The notes beneath the pieces were generated by a model that made no database searches, was not told where the DNA came from, and saw nothing but the letters and a program-made list of their open reading frames with translations. Below, piece by piece: positions 17,446 to 25,545 of a DNA stretch of 64,000 nucleotides. The position numbers and the translations under genes were made by a program. Each line of letters starts with the position of its first letter. Position 1 is the first letter of the stretch. The stretch comes from Acidaminobacter sp. JC074 (GTDB taxonomy: Bacteria > Bacillota > Clostridia > Peptostreptococcales > Acidaminobacteraceae), in the NCBI RefSeq assembly GCF_022496765.1, contig NZ_VANV01000009.1, positions 62,034-126,033 of the forward strand, in the 5' to 3' direction.

Positions 17446-19118
17446 ATCTTGTCCTCTCCTAAAACGATGTCTCTTAACTTGTTAAGACCAATCTTAGTCT
17501 CTGCAGTGGTCTCACCAAGAAGACTTGCAATTTCCTGAGCAACTCTCATCTGCTTGTTAATGACCTCTTGTACCGTATCAAGGGTCTGTGTTTTCATCAC
17601 AGTCATCTCTTCTTTTTTTCTTTCCTCATAAGTCACATCCGTAAGAATCCCCACATAAGTTTTCCCCTCATGTATACGGATTAGATTCATAAAAAAAGTC
17701 TTGTCCACATGGTCTAGATATAGCTTTTGACTCACATGTTGTGTTTCTGGATCTCTGAGCTTATCAAATACATCGCTAGAGATGACAGCATGTATAGGCC
17801 AACCATCTAACTTAATCTTATCTTCATTAAAGATCTGATTGAATGCAGGATTGACCTCCTGAATTCTTTGCTCCTCATCTAATATACAAATAGCATTTGG
17901 ACTGTTATCAAAGATGATACTTTGCAAGCTTTCTACCTTATGCTTTAATCGATCCATACACAGATCAATGTCTGAATAACCCTTAACAACTGCAATTGCC
18001 TTGTTATAACATGTTTTATAACCACATGCACCGCAATTGATTTGGTCACTTTCCGTGTATTTCCCCATATCCATTAAAACATTAAAAACTTGTGCTTCAT
18101 CGACTTCCTGATTCACATAGGTCATATCCTTAAAAAGACGGGTAATTTCAATGTCTGTAACTTCTTCGAAATGATCCTCAGTTTTTTGATCCATATAGGC
18201 AATCAGTTTTTCCATTCTTCTAAATGTATTAGGCGCTTGCTTTGGTATTTCTGGACCATTTAAACAGCCGCCGGAACAAATATTAAGTTCTGCACAAAAG
18301 CCGTTAATAGAATCCGATTCGACTGCTTCTAAAAAACTGTTGCACTCTTCTATGCCTTGCAAATGAAGGTGTTTGTAATCCGCTTGTGAAAGTCTCCCAC
18401 CAATTGGAAAAGATCGTCCTCTCATGGTAGATGGTGTATCAAACTCAGACACTTCAAGTTCTTTTAAATCTATTTCAGCTTCCTCAAACCATTCCTCAAG
18501 CTCTCTAAAAGTCATAACTGCATCAATGGCATCTTCAAACTCTGAGGCCTCTGCTTTTTTGGCTATACATGGTCCGATGAAGACCGTTTTTATATCACCG
18601 TATCTTTTCTTCATATCACGACCATGAGCCACCATTGGTGAAATGACAGGCAAGGCTTGGTCTGTGGATTTTCCAAAGTTATGCTGGAGTAAATACATAC
18701 CTGACGGACAGCATGATGTAATGATGTTTTTCATAGCTTGGCTTTCAATAACACGGTCATAAGCTTGAGATACAATCTCAGCCCCTCTTGCTGTTTCTTC
18801 TACATATTCAAATCCTAAATTCCTTAAAGCCTTGGCCATTTGAAGTGGGTGGTCCATAACAAATAAACCTGCAAAAGATGGCGCTATAGAAACGGCTACC
18901 TTATTTTTACCAGCCAACAATGTTTTTACTCGGTGTTCATCTTTATGAATTGTTAGTGCACCTTGTTTACAGTGAACCAAACACTGACCACACTTGATGC
19001 ATAGATCGTCCACAATATGTCTGTTATTAGGTGTGAATGCTATTGCCTTAGTAGGACAAAATCTCAAGCATTTAAAACATTCATCACATTTGTCTGAATG
19101 AAATTCTATAAATTTCAT
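17442..19118 (-). CDS. sensory [FeFe] hydrogenase with PAS domain (group C3-like)
   Basis: A 558-residue sensor-like hydrogenase. Two 4Fe-4S motifs open it (CDECFKCLRFCP, CIKCGQCLVHCK). The H-domain has ITSCCPSGM, GPCIAKKAE and CSGGCLNGP. A 4Fe-4S FeS domain follows (INCGACGYKTCYNKA, then C at about 405), then a PAS domain (about 415-520, FDNSPNAICILDEEQRIQEVNPAF) and a short helical tail ending TKIGLNKLRDIVLG. Catalytic hydrogenases lack PAS; this layout is the putative H2/redox-sensing form. The ATG follows AAGGGGTGATGGT. It overlaps the phosphatase gene, its presumed partner. Confidence 0.9.
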   Translation of the reverse strand: MKFIEFHSDKCDECFKCLRFCPTKAIAFTPNNRHIVDDLCIKCGQCLVHCKQGALTIHKDEHRVKTLLAGKNKVAVSIAPSFAGLFVMDHPLQMAKALRNLGFEYVEETARGAEIVSQAYDRVIESQAMKNIITSCCPSGMYLLQHNFGKSTDQALPVISPMVAHGRDMKKRYGDIKTVFIGPCIAKKAEASEFEDAIDAVMTFRELEEWFEEAEIDLKELEVSEFDTPSTMRGRSFPIGGRLSQADYKHLHLQGIEECNSFLEAVESDSINGFCAELNICSGGCLNGPEIPKQAPNTFRRMEKLIAYMDQKTEDHFEEVTDIEITRLFKDMTYVNQEVDEAQVFNVLMDMGKYTESDQINCGACGYKTCYNKAIAVVKGYSDIDLCMDRLKHKVESLQSIIFDNSPNAICILDEEQRIQEVNPAFNQIFNEDKIKLDGWPIHAVISSDVFDKLRDPETQHVSQKLYLDHVDKTFFMNLIRIHEGKTYVGILTDVTYEERKKEEMTVMKTQTLDTVQEVINKQMRVAQEIASLLGETTAETKIGLNKLRDIVLGEDKI

Positions 19119-19122
19119 ACCA

Positions 19123-19359
19123 TCACCCCTTCATGACCTTGTCCATGACCTCATTAACTGTTAATGGTGATACTGAAACAATTTCCTTTTCATCTATTTC
19201 TACTGAAACAGCTTGTGAGCACTTTCCTAAACAGAACGATGACTTTAAAATGACTTCTTCTGTTAAATGATGGTCATCAAGGTATTTTTCAATACCTTTG
19301 ATGACATCATAAGAGCCTTTTAAATGACATGCGCTGCCGATACAAACTTTTATTATCAT
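19123..19359 (-). CDS. thioredoxin-like [2Fe-2S] ferredoxin (NuoE-like small protein)
   Basis: A 78-residue thioredoxin-fold [2Fe-2S] protein related to the C-terminal part of NuoE/HydC subunits. Cluster ligands are probably C6 and C11 (CIGSACHLKG) and C43 and C47 (CLGKC). It likely passes electrons to or from the hydrogenase-like proteins encoded just downstream. AAGGAG precedes the ATG, and only 9 bases separate it from adhE upstream. The position matches the first gene of hfs-type clusters. Confidence 0.88.
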   Translation of the reverse strand: MIIKVCIGSACHLKGSYDVIKGIEKYLDDHHLTEEVILKSSFCLGKCSQAVSVEIDEKEIVSVSPLTVNEVMDKVMKG

Positions 19360-19368
19360 ATCTGCTCC

Positions 19369-21951
19369 TTATGCTTTAAATGCATTCATGTACATTTCTT
19401 TTATTTCACTGATTAATGGGTATCTAGGGTTGGCACCAGTACACTGGTCGTCGAATGCCTGAATACTCATATCTTCTAATGATTTCATAAACTTCACTTC
19501 TGAAACACCAGCCTCTTTAATAGAAGCAGGAATATCTAAAGATTTTTTAAGACCATCAATTGCCTTGATTAAGTTCTCAACCTTCTCATCATCTGTTTTG
19601 CCGCCTAATCCTAAGTAGTCAGCTATTTGAGCATATCGCCACTTAGCATTTGGATACTTGTATTGAGGGAAGGCAGCTTGTTTTCTTGGATTATCAACTG
19701 CATTAAATCTGATGACTTCACCTATAAGCAGTGCATTAGCCACACCATGTGGTATATGGTGTTTAGAACCTAATTTGTGTGCCATTGAATGGCAAACACC
19801 TAAGAAGGCATTGGCAAAGGCCATACCAGCAATCGTTGAAGCATGTGCCATTTTTTCTCTGGCTTCCACATCCTCAAGACCCGATTCATAAGCTCTTGGC
19901 AAGTAGTCAAATATCAATTTAATGGATTCTAATGCCATACCATTTGTAAACTCTGAAGCCAGTACAGAAACATAAGCTTCTAAAGCATGTGTCAAAGCAT
20001 CTATACCTGATGCAGCCGTTAATGATTTTGGCATGCTCATCATAAGTTCAGCATCTACCAAAGCCATATCCGGTGTTAACTCATAATCTGCAAGTGGGTA
20101 TTTAACATCTGTTTTTTCGTCTGTAATAACGGCAAAAGGTGTTACCTCAGATCCTGTACCTGCTGATGTTGGTATAGCCACCATCATAGCCTTTTGGCCT
20201 AGTTTAGGGAATGGATAAACTCTTTTTCTGATATCCATAAATCTCATAGCAAGATCTTCGAATCTTACCTCAGGATGTTCATATAAAACCCACATAATCT
20301 TAGCTGCATCCATTGGCGAACCACCACCAAGGGCAATGATTGTGTCAGGCTTGTAAACAAGCATCTCTTCAGCACCTTTTCTTGCAGTCATAAGCGTTGG
20401 ATCCGGCTCCACATCATAGAAAATCTTATAATCTATGTCCATTTCTTCTAAATGATTGGTTACTTTTTCTACAAAGCCTAAATCATAAAGCACCTTATCA
20501 GTTACTATAAAGACCTTTTTCTTGTTCATATCTTTTAGATCTTTTAGGCCAACACCTAAACAACCATACTTGAAATATACTTTTTCAGGAACTCTATACC
20601 ACAACATATTTTCTCTTCTTTCTGCAACATTCTTAATGTTTAATAAATGTTTTACACCTACATTTTCAGAGATTGAGTTACCACCCCATGAGCCACAACC
20701 TAGTGTTAATGATGGCGCTAATTTGAAGTTGTATATATCACCGATAGCGCCTTGAGAAGATGGCATATTAATAATGGTTCTACCTGTCTTCATTGTTGCA
20801 CCAAATAATTCGATTCTGTCTTTTGATTTGACTTGATCCGTATAAAGTACAGACGTATGTCCAAAGCCACCAAGCTCAACCAATCTTTCAGCCTTTTTTA
20901 GAGCTTCTTCAAAAGTCTTTACCTTGTACATAGCCAGCACTGGTGACAGCTTTTCATGTGAAAATGGTTCAGAAAGTTCTACTGATGAAACTTCTCCAAT
21001 TAAAACCTTAGTTTTTTCATCAACTTTTATGCCTGCCATCTCAGCAATCTTGCTTGCGCTTTGACCAACTATATCAGCATTTAATTTGCCATCCTTTAGG
21101 ATAACCTTTCTCATGGCCTCTGTTTCTTTCTTACTTAAGATGTAAGCCCCTCTTAATAGAAACTCTTTTTTAATGTCTGCGTATATAGAATCATGGACAA
21201 GTACTGATTGCTCCGATGCACAGATAACACCGTTATCAAAACTCTTTGATAACAAAATTGAGTTAACTGCCATTTTAATATCTGCTGTTTCATCGATAAT
21301 TGCAGGTGTGTTACCAGCACCAACACCAATGGCTGGTTTACCTGATGAATAAGCCGCTTTTACCATACCCGGACCACCTGTTGCTAGAATTAAGTCCGTT
21401 GAACTCATAACCGCCTGAGTCAGTTCTAAAGAAGGTTCATCAATCCAACCAATGATATCTTTAGGCGCACCTGCTTTAACAGCTGCATCTAAAATAATTT
21501 TTGCCGCTTCAATGGTTGCCTTCTTGGCTCTTGGGTGAGGTGATAAAATGATACCATTTCTAGTTTTAAGTGTTAGTAATATCTTAAAGATTGCCGTTGA
21601 AGTTGGATTCGTTGTTGGAATAACTGCTGCAATAACACCAATTGGTTCTGCTACCTTCAATAAGCCAAATGAGTCATCTCTTTCTATAACTCCACATGTT
21701 TTTTCGTCTTTATATTTGTTGTAAATGTATTCTGATGCAAAATGATTTTTAATCACCTTGTCTTCTATAATGCCCATACGTGTTTCTTCATGGGCGAGTC
21801 TTGCAAGATCAATTCTAGAATTATTAGCAGCAATGGCTGCTTTTCTGAAAATCTCATCCACTTGCTTTTGATCAAACTTTGCAAAAGTCTCCTGTGCTTT
21901 TCTTACATCTTCGATTTTCTTATTTAATTGCTCTACTGTTTTTACTATCAT
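19369..21951 (-). CDS. adhE: bifunctional acetaldehyde/alcohol dehydrogenase
   Basis: An 860-residue fermentative enzyme converting acetyl-CoA to acetaldehyde and then ethanol with NADH. The N-terminal aldehyde dehydrogenase (1-440) has catalytic C244 in GVICASEQ. The C-terminal iron-type alcohol dehydrogenase (450-860) has GGGSPMDAAK, PTSAGTGSEVTPF and iron-ligand His residues in HSMAHKLGSKHHIPHGVANALL. Such proteins form spirosome filaments. The length is normal. It is the first gene of a five-gene unit with the sensory hydrogenase cluster. A long upstream region carries a cre-like site, an inverted repeat and a Rex-like site. Confidence 0.97.
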   Translation of the reverse strand: MIVKTVEQLNKKIEDVRKAQETFAKFDQKQVDEIFRKAAIAANNSRIDLARLAHEETRMGIIEDKVIKNHFASEYIYNKYKDEKTCGVIERDDSFGLLKVAEPIGVIAAVIPTTNPTSTAIFKILLTLKTRNGIILSPHPRAKKATIEAAKIILDAAVKAGAPKDIIGWIDEPSLELTQAVMSSTDLILATGGPGMVKAAYSSGKPAIGVGAGNTPAIIDETADIKMAVNSILLSKSFDNGVICASEQSVLVHDSIYADIKKEFLLRGAYILSKKETEAMRKVILKDGKLNADIVGQSASKIAEMAGIKVDEKTKVLIGEVSSVELSEPFSHEKLSPVLAMYKVKTFEEALKKAERLVELGGFGHTSVLYTDQVKSKDRIELFGATMKTGRTIINMPSSQGAIGDIYNFKLAPSLTLGCGSWGGNSISENVGVKHLLNIKNVAERRENMLWYRVPEKVYFKYGCLGVGLKDLKDMNKKKVFIVTDKVLYDLGFVEKVTNHLEEMDIDYKIFYDVEPDPTLMTARKGAEEMLVYKPDTIIALGGGSPMDAAKIMWVLYEHPEVRFEDLAMRFMDIRKRVYPFPKLGQKAMMVAIPTSAGTGSEVTPFAVITDEKTDVKYPLADYELTPDMALVDAELMMSMPKSLTAASGIDALTHALEAYVSVLASEFTNGMALESIKLIFDYLPRAYESGLEDVEAREKMAHASTIAGMAFANAFLGVCHSMAHKLGSKHHIPHGVANALLIGEVIRFNAVDNPRKQAAFPQYKYPNAKWRYAQIADYLGLGGKTDDEKVENLIKAIDGLKKSLDIPASIKEAGVSEVKFMKSLEDMSIQAFDDQCTGANPRYPLISEIKEMYMNAFKA

Positions 21952-22055
21952 CGTAAACTCCTTTCAAGCTCAAGTTCGTCCTTACATCGTTAATATTATC
22001 ACAATCTTTTCTAAAGTCTATACTTTTCAATCAAAAAAACAATTACAAATACGAC

Positions 22056-22071
22056 ATGAAAACGATTTTTA
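22056..22071. promoter_or_regulatory. CcpA cre-like site upstream of adhE
   Basis: ATGAAAACGATTTTTA matches the core of the cre consensus (WTGAAARCGYTTWCAW) in most positions, about 105 bases before adhE. Function is inferred from the match only. Confidence 0.4.
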
Positions 22072-22089
22072 TGTTACAAAATTGTAACA
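22072..22089. promoter_or_regulatory. 18-bp inverted repeat in the adhE promoter region
   Basis: TGTTACAA-AA-TTGTAACA, perfect 8-bp arms. On the minus strand it sits between TTGTCG and CATAAA (16-base spacer), so it may be an operator over a promoter. The arm spacing fits neither the standard Rex site nor the usual Crp/Fnr N6 site exactly, so the binder is uncertain. Confidence 0.55.
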
Positions 22090-22207
22090 CGACAATCTAA
22101 AATCAAAATATTTCATTTAGTTTTAGAATTTGTTACATTTTAGAAATCAAATTATTACATATATGAAACAATCACCTTCCCATTCATTGTTTTACCTTAA
22201 AATCACT

Positions 22208-22225
22208 TCGTTATTATTTTAACAA
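22208..22225. promoter_or_regulatory. Rex-like site upstream of adhE
   Basis: TCGTTATTATTTTAACAA matches the clostridial Rex consensus TTGTTAA-N4-TTAACAA at 12 of 14 fixed positions. It lies about 257 bases before adhE. Rex commonly represses adhE under high NAD+/NADH; here this is inference. Confidence 0.45.
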
Positions 22226-22249
22226 TATCATTTAAAAAAGAAAACACGA

Positions 22250-22277
22250 AAAAAGGATGGGGGCGTCCATCCTTTTT
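22250..22277 (-). terminator. terminator of hisS / candidate small RNA
   Basis: Stem AAAAAGGATGG / CCATCCTTTTT (11 bp) with a six-base loop, followed by six T on the minus strand. Confidence 0.92.
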
Positions 22278-22354
22278 CTATGATTCGGGAAGTAATCTGT
22301 ACAATATATTTTGGGGCTAAGTTATGTTATAACTTGTATAAATCATAACACCAT

Positions 22355-22369
22355 TGAGAATAATTATCA
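22355..22369. promoter_or_regulatory. Fur-like box 1
   Basis: TGAGAATAATTATCA matches the 7-1-7 Fur box TGATAATNATTATCA at 13 of 14 fixed positions. It overlaps the expected transcription start of the candidate small RNA. Confidence 0.6.
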
Positions 22370-22390
22370 ATAAACTTTATACTTTCTTAA

Positions 22391-22405
22391 TGAAATTGAT
22401 TCTCA
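22391..22405. promoter_or_regulatory. Fur-like box 2
   Basis: Read on the minus strand, TGAGAATCAATTTCA matches the 7-1-7 Fur box at 11 of 14 fixed positions and overlaps the -35 element of the candidate small RNA promoter. Confidence 0.45.
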
Positions 22406-22406
22406 A

Positions 22407-23594
22407 TTACTTTTCTATCCTATCCACCACAATAATTTCTGTAAAGCCTTCACTCTCTAATCGGTTCATCTTCTTACCAATCTTGTTTTTCTTAACTTGG
22501 TATATAGAAGTAATTTTACCTTGTCCAGTTAAGTCCTGAGATAACTCAACCGCTTTTTCTAGATATTGATCATCCATATATACAAAGGCAATCTTCTCTT
22601 GTGTATCTACAGAAACACCTTTAGATTTTAGTAAGTCTACAATTCTTTCAAAACCAATAGAGAAACCTACAGCTGGGATCGGGTCATTTTGGTACTTGTT
22701 AAGTAGGTTGTCATAACGACCACCACCACCAAGTGAACCTTTAAACTCACTTGACTGTACTTCAAAGATAGCGCCTGTGTAATAACCCATACCTCTAACA
22801 AGCGTAGGATCAAATTCAATTGGATAGTACTTAGAAACAATATCAATGATTGTCTGAATCTCTTTTGCTGCTTGTAAATCCATATCAGCAAGCTTTGTAT
22901 CCATTCGAGCTATTAAGTTATCAATTTGAGCCTCTGATAAGTCTTTGCCAGCAAGTTCTTTTCTTACACCTTCAATGCCAATCTTATCTACCTTATCAAG
23001 GATGATACAAACAGAACCAAATAAAGATTCGTCTATATCAGCTGATACAACCATATCCTTTAAAAGTCTTCTATCATTGATCTTGATTGTAAAATTATCA
23101 AATCCTAATCTTTTAATAGCCTCAGGTACTGTTGTTAATAACTCAATTTCTGAAACAATTGACGCTTCTCCAATAATATCAACATCACACTGCATGAATT
23201 GTCTGTAACGCCCCTTTTGAGGTCTTTCTGCTCTCCATACATCACCAATTTGAATGGCCTTAAAAGGCGTAGGTAAATCATTTCTATTGTTGGCATAAAA
23301 TCTTGATAATGGCAGTGTTAAGTCAAATCTTAAACCTAAGTCTGACAAATCTTCTTCTTTACCATTTAAATCTAATTTGTCACCTCTCTTAAGAATCTTA
23401 AATAACATTCTTAAGTTTTCACCACCATCACTGTTTGTTAACAAGTCGATGTTCTCAACAGAAGGTGTTTGAATTTGAGTAAAACCTTTTTCCTTATAAG
23501 TATTTCTAATTGTATCTTGCACATAATTTCTAAGTGCCATATCTTCAGGTAAAATGTCCTGTGTGCCTTTAGCGGGCTTTGTTCTAAATTTCAT
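22407..23594 (-). CDS. hisS: histidyl-tRNA synthetase (HisS/HisZ family)
   Basis: Class II aminoacyl-tRNA synthetase charging tRNA-His, about 395 residues. Class II motifs are visible: RAERPQKGRYRQFMQCDVDIIG (motif 2) and GFSIGFERIVDLL (motif 3). The histidine-specific segment is LVRGMGYYTGAIFEV. The C-terminal anticodon-binding domain is short, so a HisZ-like regulatory subunit is a lesser alternative. ATG 23594 is chosen because AAGGAGCACGT precedes it; the longer frame to 23636 runs through the attenuator hairpin. Control is by a His-codon leader peptide and terminator immediately upstream. Confidence 0.9.
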   Translation of the reverse strand: MKFRTKPAKGTQDILPEDMALRNYVQDTIRNTYKEKGFTQIQTPSVENIDLLTNSDGGENLRMLFKILKRGDKLDLNGKEEDLSDLGLRFDLTLPLSRFYANNRNDLPTPFKAIQIGDVWRAERPQKGRYRQFMQCDVDIIGEASIVSEIELLTTVPEAIKRLGFDNFTIKINDRRLLKDMVVSADIDESLFGSVCIILDKVDKIGIEGVRKELAGKDLSEAQIDNLIARMDTKLADMDLQAAKEIQTIIDIVSKYYPIEFDPTLVRGMGYYTGAIFEVQSSEFKGSLGGGGRYDNLLNKYQNDPIPAVGFSIGFERIVDLLKSKGVSVDTQEKIAFVYMDDQYLEKAVELSQDLTGQGKITSIYQVKKNKIGKKMNRLESEGFTEIIVVDRIEK

Positions 23595-23618
23595 ACGTGC
23601 TCCTTTCAAAAAAATAAT

Positions 23619-23645
23619 AAAAGCCATGTGTCTCACATGGCTTTT
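23619..23645 (-). terminator. attenuator terminator in the hisS leader
   Basis: Perfect stem AAAAGCCATGTG / CACATGGCTTTT with loop AGA and a T-rich tail, ending about 25 bases before the hisS start. Its 5' arm can instead pair with ATGGTTT at about 23656-23662, giving an antiterminator. Confidence 0.9.
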
Positions 23646-23709
23646 AATCTCGTTAAACCATCATAGACACAACAAATGGACCTGCATCTATGATCTCATA
23701 AATGCACGT

Positions 23710-23751
23710 CTAGCTATGATGATGATGTTTTTTAATCTCTAAATATAACAT
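23710..23751 (-). CDS. hisS leader peptide with four consecutive His codons
   Basis: A 13-codon reading frame, MLYLEIKKHHHHS and stop, preceded by AGAGGTGG with good spacing. The His codons CATCATCATCAT are at 23727-23716. The bases CATCATAG overlapping them are complementary to CTATGATG at about 23659-23666, which in turn borders the antiterminator. The parts are those of a classic ribosome-stalling attenuator: uncharged tRNA-His stalls the ribosome on the His run, frees the antiterminator and lets hisS be read. Sequence parts are seen; the mechanism is inferred. Confidence 0.88.
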   Translation of the reverse strand: MLYLEIKKHHHHS

Positions 23752-23774
23752 AATCCACCTCTAACGTTTGCATC

Positions 23775-23804
23775 ATTATAACATATTTATCTAAAAGTAT
23801 TCAA
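23775..23804 (-). promoter_or_regulatory. promoter of the hisS leader transcript
   Basis: On the minus strand TTGAAT, 18-base spacer, TATAAT with an extended TG just before it. Start of transcription would be about 170 bases before hisS, giving room for the attenuator. Confidence 0.8.
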
Positions 23805-23819
23805 CTGCTTAAGTCAGAT

Positions 23820-24926
23820 TCAATTAACTTCCATAGAAAAATAGCCTTTAGTATAGAGCTTACCATTGATTTGAAGTGTAAGCGTGTAATCGCCAGTATA
23901 AAGTTTCTTTGTAGTCATGACTTTAAAAGGATGTTTCTTATGGATTTTTAAGTGGTCATATTTTTTTAGATTCGCCTTTTTGATCTTAAAAACCTTGCTT
24001 GATCTTTTACCACCAGCCATAGGATAATCTATCTGATAATCTATCATGGCTTTCATGTCCTCAAGCGCTCTTATTTCAAATTCAAACTCAAGAGATTGCC
24101 CGATATGAATAGAAGGTGTCAAAACTCTAAGGTCATCTATTTCAAACTTTGCATCATGTTTATAGCCCAGTAGGTCTAAAGCGCCTATATGGCCTTTTTT
24201 AACAAGGGTTCTGGTAGAATGACTGATGATGTAATCCATTTCCTTTTTTTCCTGTTTAACAGAGTCCTGCCATCTAGATAAAATAGATACCACTACATCA
24301 GGCTCTATTTTCGACAGGTCGTTCAAGTGATTAGCAACCGACCGCGTCACGTAGCGCTCCTTGTCATCATACAGGTTATCTAGGACACTTACCGCTTTAA
24401 GAGGATCAAAATCTATGGCTTTGCCCCAAGGCAGTTTCGGTCGCATCCCTTCACTAGAAAGCCTTCTTTGATTAAAATCATCACTTAAGGACCACTCAAG
24501 CATTTGTTTGAAACTTTGTTCTGGAAAATCATTGATAAAAGCCCTGATGGCAAATTCAGCTGAAAATACCTTGGTATATTCTCCGAGCATGATTAAGGAA
24601 TGGTCCAAATACTTTTCATTACAACCATGTTTTTCTACATACTCACTGAAGGCGCCATAAACAAAAGATTCCTTTCCTTTAGTAACTTGACATGCCTTAA
24701 GCATAATATCGGTCGCTAAAAGATAATCACTCGGCAAGAAGTCTTCAAGTTTTTCTGCCATAAAGGTCATACGTTCTTTTAACTCTCTTGAATCAAAACC
24801 TGAGACACACTCTTCTATATAAACATCACACTCAAAATCTTCATAGACCTTCTTAATGGATGATGCCAGTTCCGATACAGTCTCTCTATTAAACAGTTCA
24901 TCTTTTAAAACATAATTATCCGCCAT
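23820..24926 (-). CDS. alkC: AlkC-type DNA alkylation repair glycosylase
   Basis: DNA glycosylase of the HEAT-repeat AlkC/AlkD superfamily that removes alkylated bases such as 3-methyladenine without base flipping. The 368 residues contain HEAT-like helices (about 1-260) with FNQRRLSSEGMRPKLPW and ERYVTRSVANHLNDLSK, both typical of AlkC. A C-terminal Ig-like beta domain (about 265-368, ending YTLTLQINGKLYTKGYFSMEV) is the AlkC-specific extension. RBS is GGAG six bases before ATG. It is the last gene of the padR operon, one base after the RdgB-like gene. Confidence 0.85.
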   Translation of the reverse strand: MADNYVLKDELFNRETVSELASSIKKVYEDFECDVYIEECVSGFDSRELKERMTFMAEKLEDFLPSDYLLATDIMLKACQVTKGKESFVYGAFSEYVEKHGCNEKYLDHSLIMLGEYTKVFSAEFAIRAFINDFPEQSFKQMLEWSLSDDFNQRRLSSEGMRPKLPWGKAIDFDPLKAVSVLDNLYDDKERYVTRSVANHLNDLSKIEPDVVVSILSRWQDSVKQEKKEMDYIISHSTRTLVKKGHIGALDLLGYKHDAKFEIDDLRVLTPSIHIGQSLEFEFEIRALEDMKAMIDYQIDYPMAGGKRSSKVFKIKKANLKKYDHLKIHKKHPFKVMTTKKLYTGDYTLTLQINGKLYTKGYFSMEVN

Positions 24927-24927
24927 T

Positions 24928-25545
24928 TTATTCTCCTAAGTTTAAGTGTTTTTTAAAGAAATTTCTAAAGGCCTGACTTTGACTATCACCATCATTTTTT
25001 CTTGCCTTCATATCATATACAAACTCGCCAGTCTCTACATCTTTTGTTATGGAGTTTAAAGGAAAACCTTCTACTCTTCTTTCATGGCAGGCATCAGTCA
25101 AATAAAAGGATTTAAAAGATATATCTTCACCCTGATGTTCATAAATGTGGTCTTCGTCTAAAACAAGTACAATACCATTTATATATTGTCCTTTTATCTG
25201 ACCACCATTAGATTTTGCGAGACACCTATAATGTTCAATCATTTGATCATCGTCCATATGGACACCTGTATATCTTCTAATATAAGTCCCCGGCTGTTCT
25301 AGATGAGGATCTTCAACAAAATACAGGCCAGAGTCTAGTGAAAAGACAGGCATTTTAAAGGCTTTATAGTAGGCTAAAGACTTGATTCTTGCATTATCAA
25401 GAGGCTCACGTCCATTTTCATCAATTTCAGGTAAGTCTCCTGATAGGTCATTTAAACCAATCACTTCTATGCCTAGTGGAGCAAGTGTATTTCTCATGCC
25501 ATTTAGTTTGGCTGGGTTACCTGTACCGTATAATATCTTAGTCAA
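24928..25545 (-). CDS. RdgB/HAM1-family non-canonical purine NTP pyrophosphatase
   Basis: Nucleotide-pool sanitation enzyme family that hydrolyses ITP/XTP/dITP. The 205 residues include the N-terminal GTGNPAKLNGM (family T/SxNxxK), EIDENGREPLDNARIKSLAYY, LDSGLYF and the C-terminal SQAFRNFFKK. It is more divergent than housekeeping RdgB proteins, so the substrate may differ. The start is TTG with AGGAGG five bases upstream. It overlaps the DUF2812 gene end and is followed directly by alkC, suggesting joint control of nucleotide cleaning and base repair. Confidence 0.85.
   Translation of the reverse strand: MTKILYGTGNPAKLNGMRNTLAPLGIEVIGLNDLSGDLPEIDENGREPLDNARIKSLAYYKAFKMPVFSLDSGLYFVEDPHLEQPGTYIRRYTGVHMDDDQMIEHYRCLAKSNGGQIKGQYINGIVLVLDEDHIYEHQGEDISFKSFYLTDACHERRVEGFPLNSITKDVETGEFVYDMKARKNDGDSQSQAFRNFFKKHLNLGE

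Larger units (their letters stand above)
22248..22369 (-). ncRNA. candidate Fur-controlled small RNA downstream of hisS
   Basis: On the minus strand, a promoter-like pair (TTGAGA 22406-22401, 19-base spacer, TATAAA 22381-22376) starts directly after the hisS stop codon. It is overlapped by two Fur-like boxes. About 120 bases downstream is a strong U-tailed terminator with no plausible protein-coding gene between. The transcript would hold a hairpin AAGTTAT-AAC-ATAACTT and three C-rich stretches (AGCCCC, TTCCC, CGCCCCC) that could pair with Shine-Dalgarno sequences, as in FsrA/RsaE-type RNAs. The spacer of 19 is long, and a 3'-UTR origin from hisS mRNA is an alternative. Confidence 0.5.

Noticed and set aside
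22072..22089. Calling the inverted repeat upstream of adhE a Rex or Crp/Fnr site
   Set aside because: The half-site spacing (8-2-8) does not match Rex (7-4-7) or the usual N6 Crp/Fnr type, so only an unnamed operator is claimed.
22354..22539. Small plus-strand frame at the end of hisS
   Set aside because: Antisense to hisS without an RBS; the promoter-like pair on this strand (TTGAGA/TATACT) is better explained by the Fur boxes and the minus-strand RNA.
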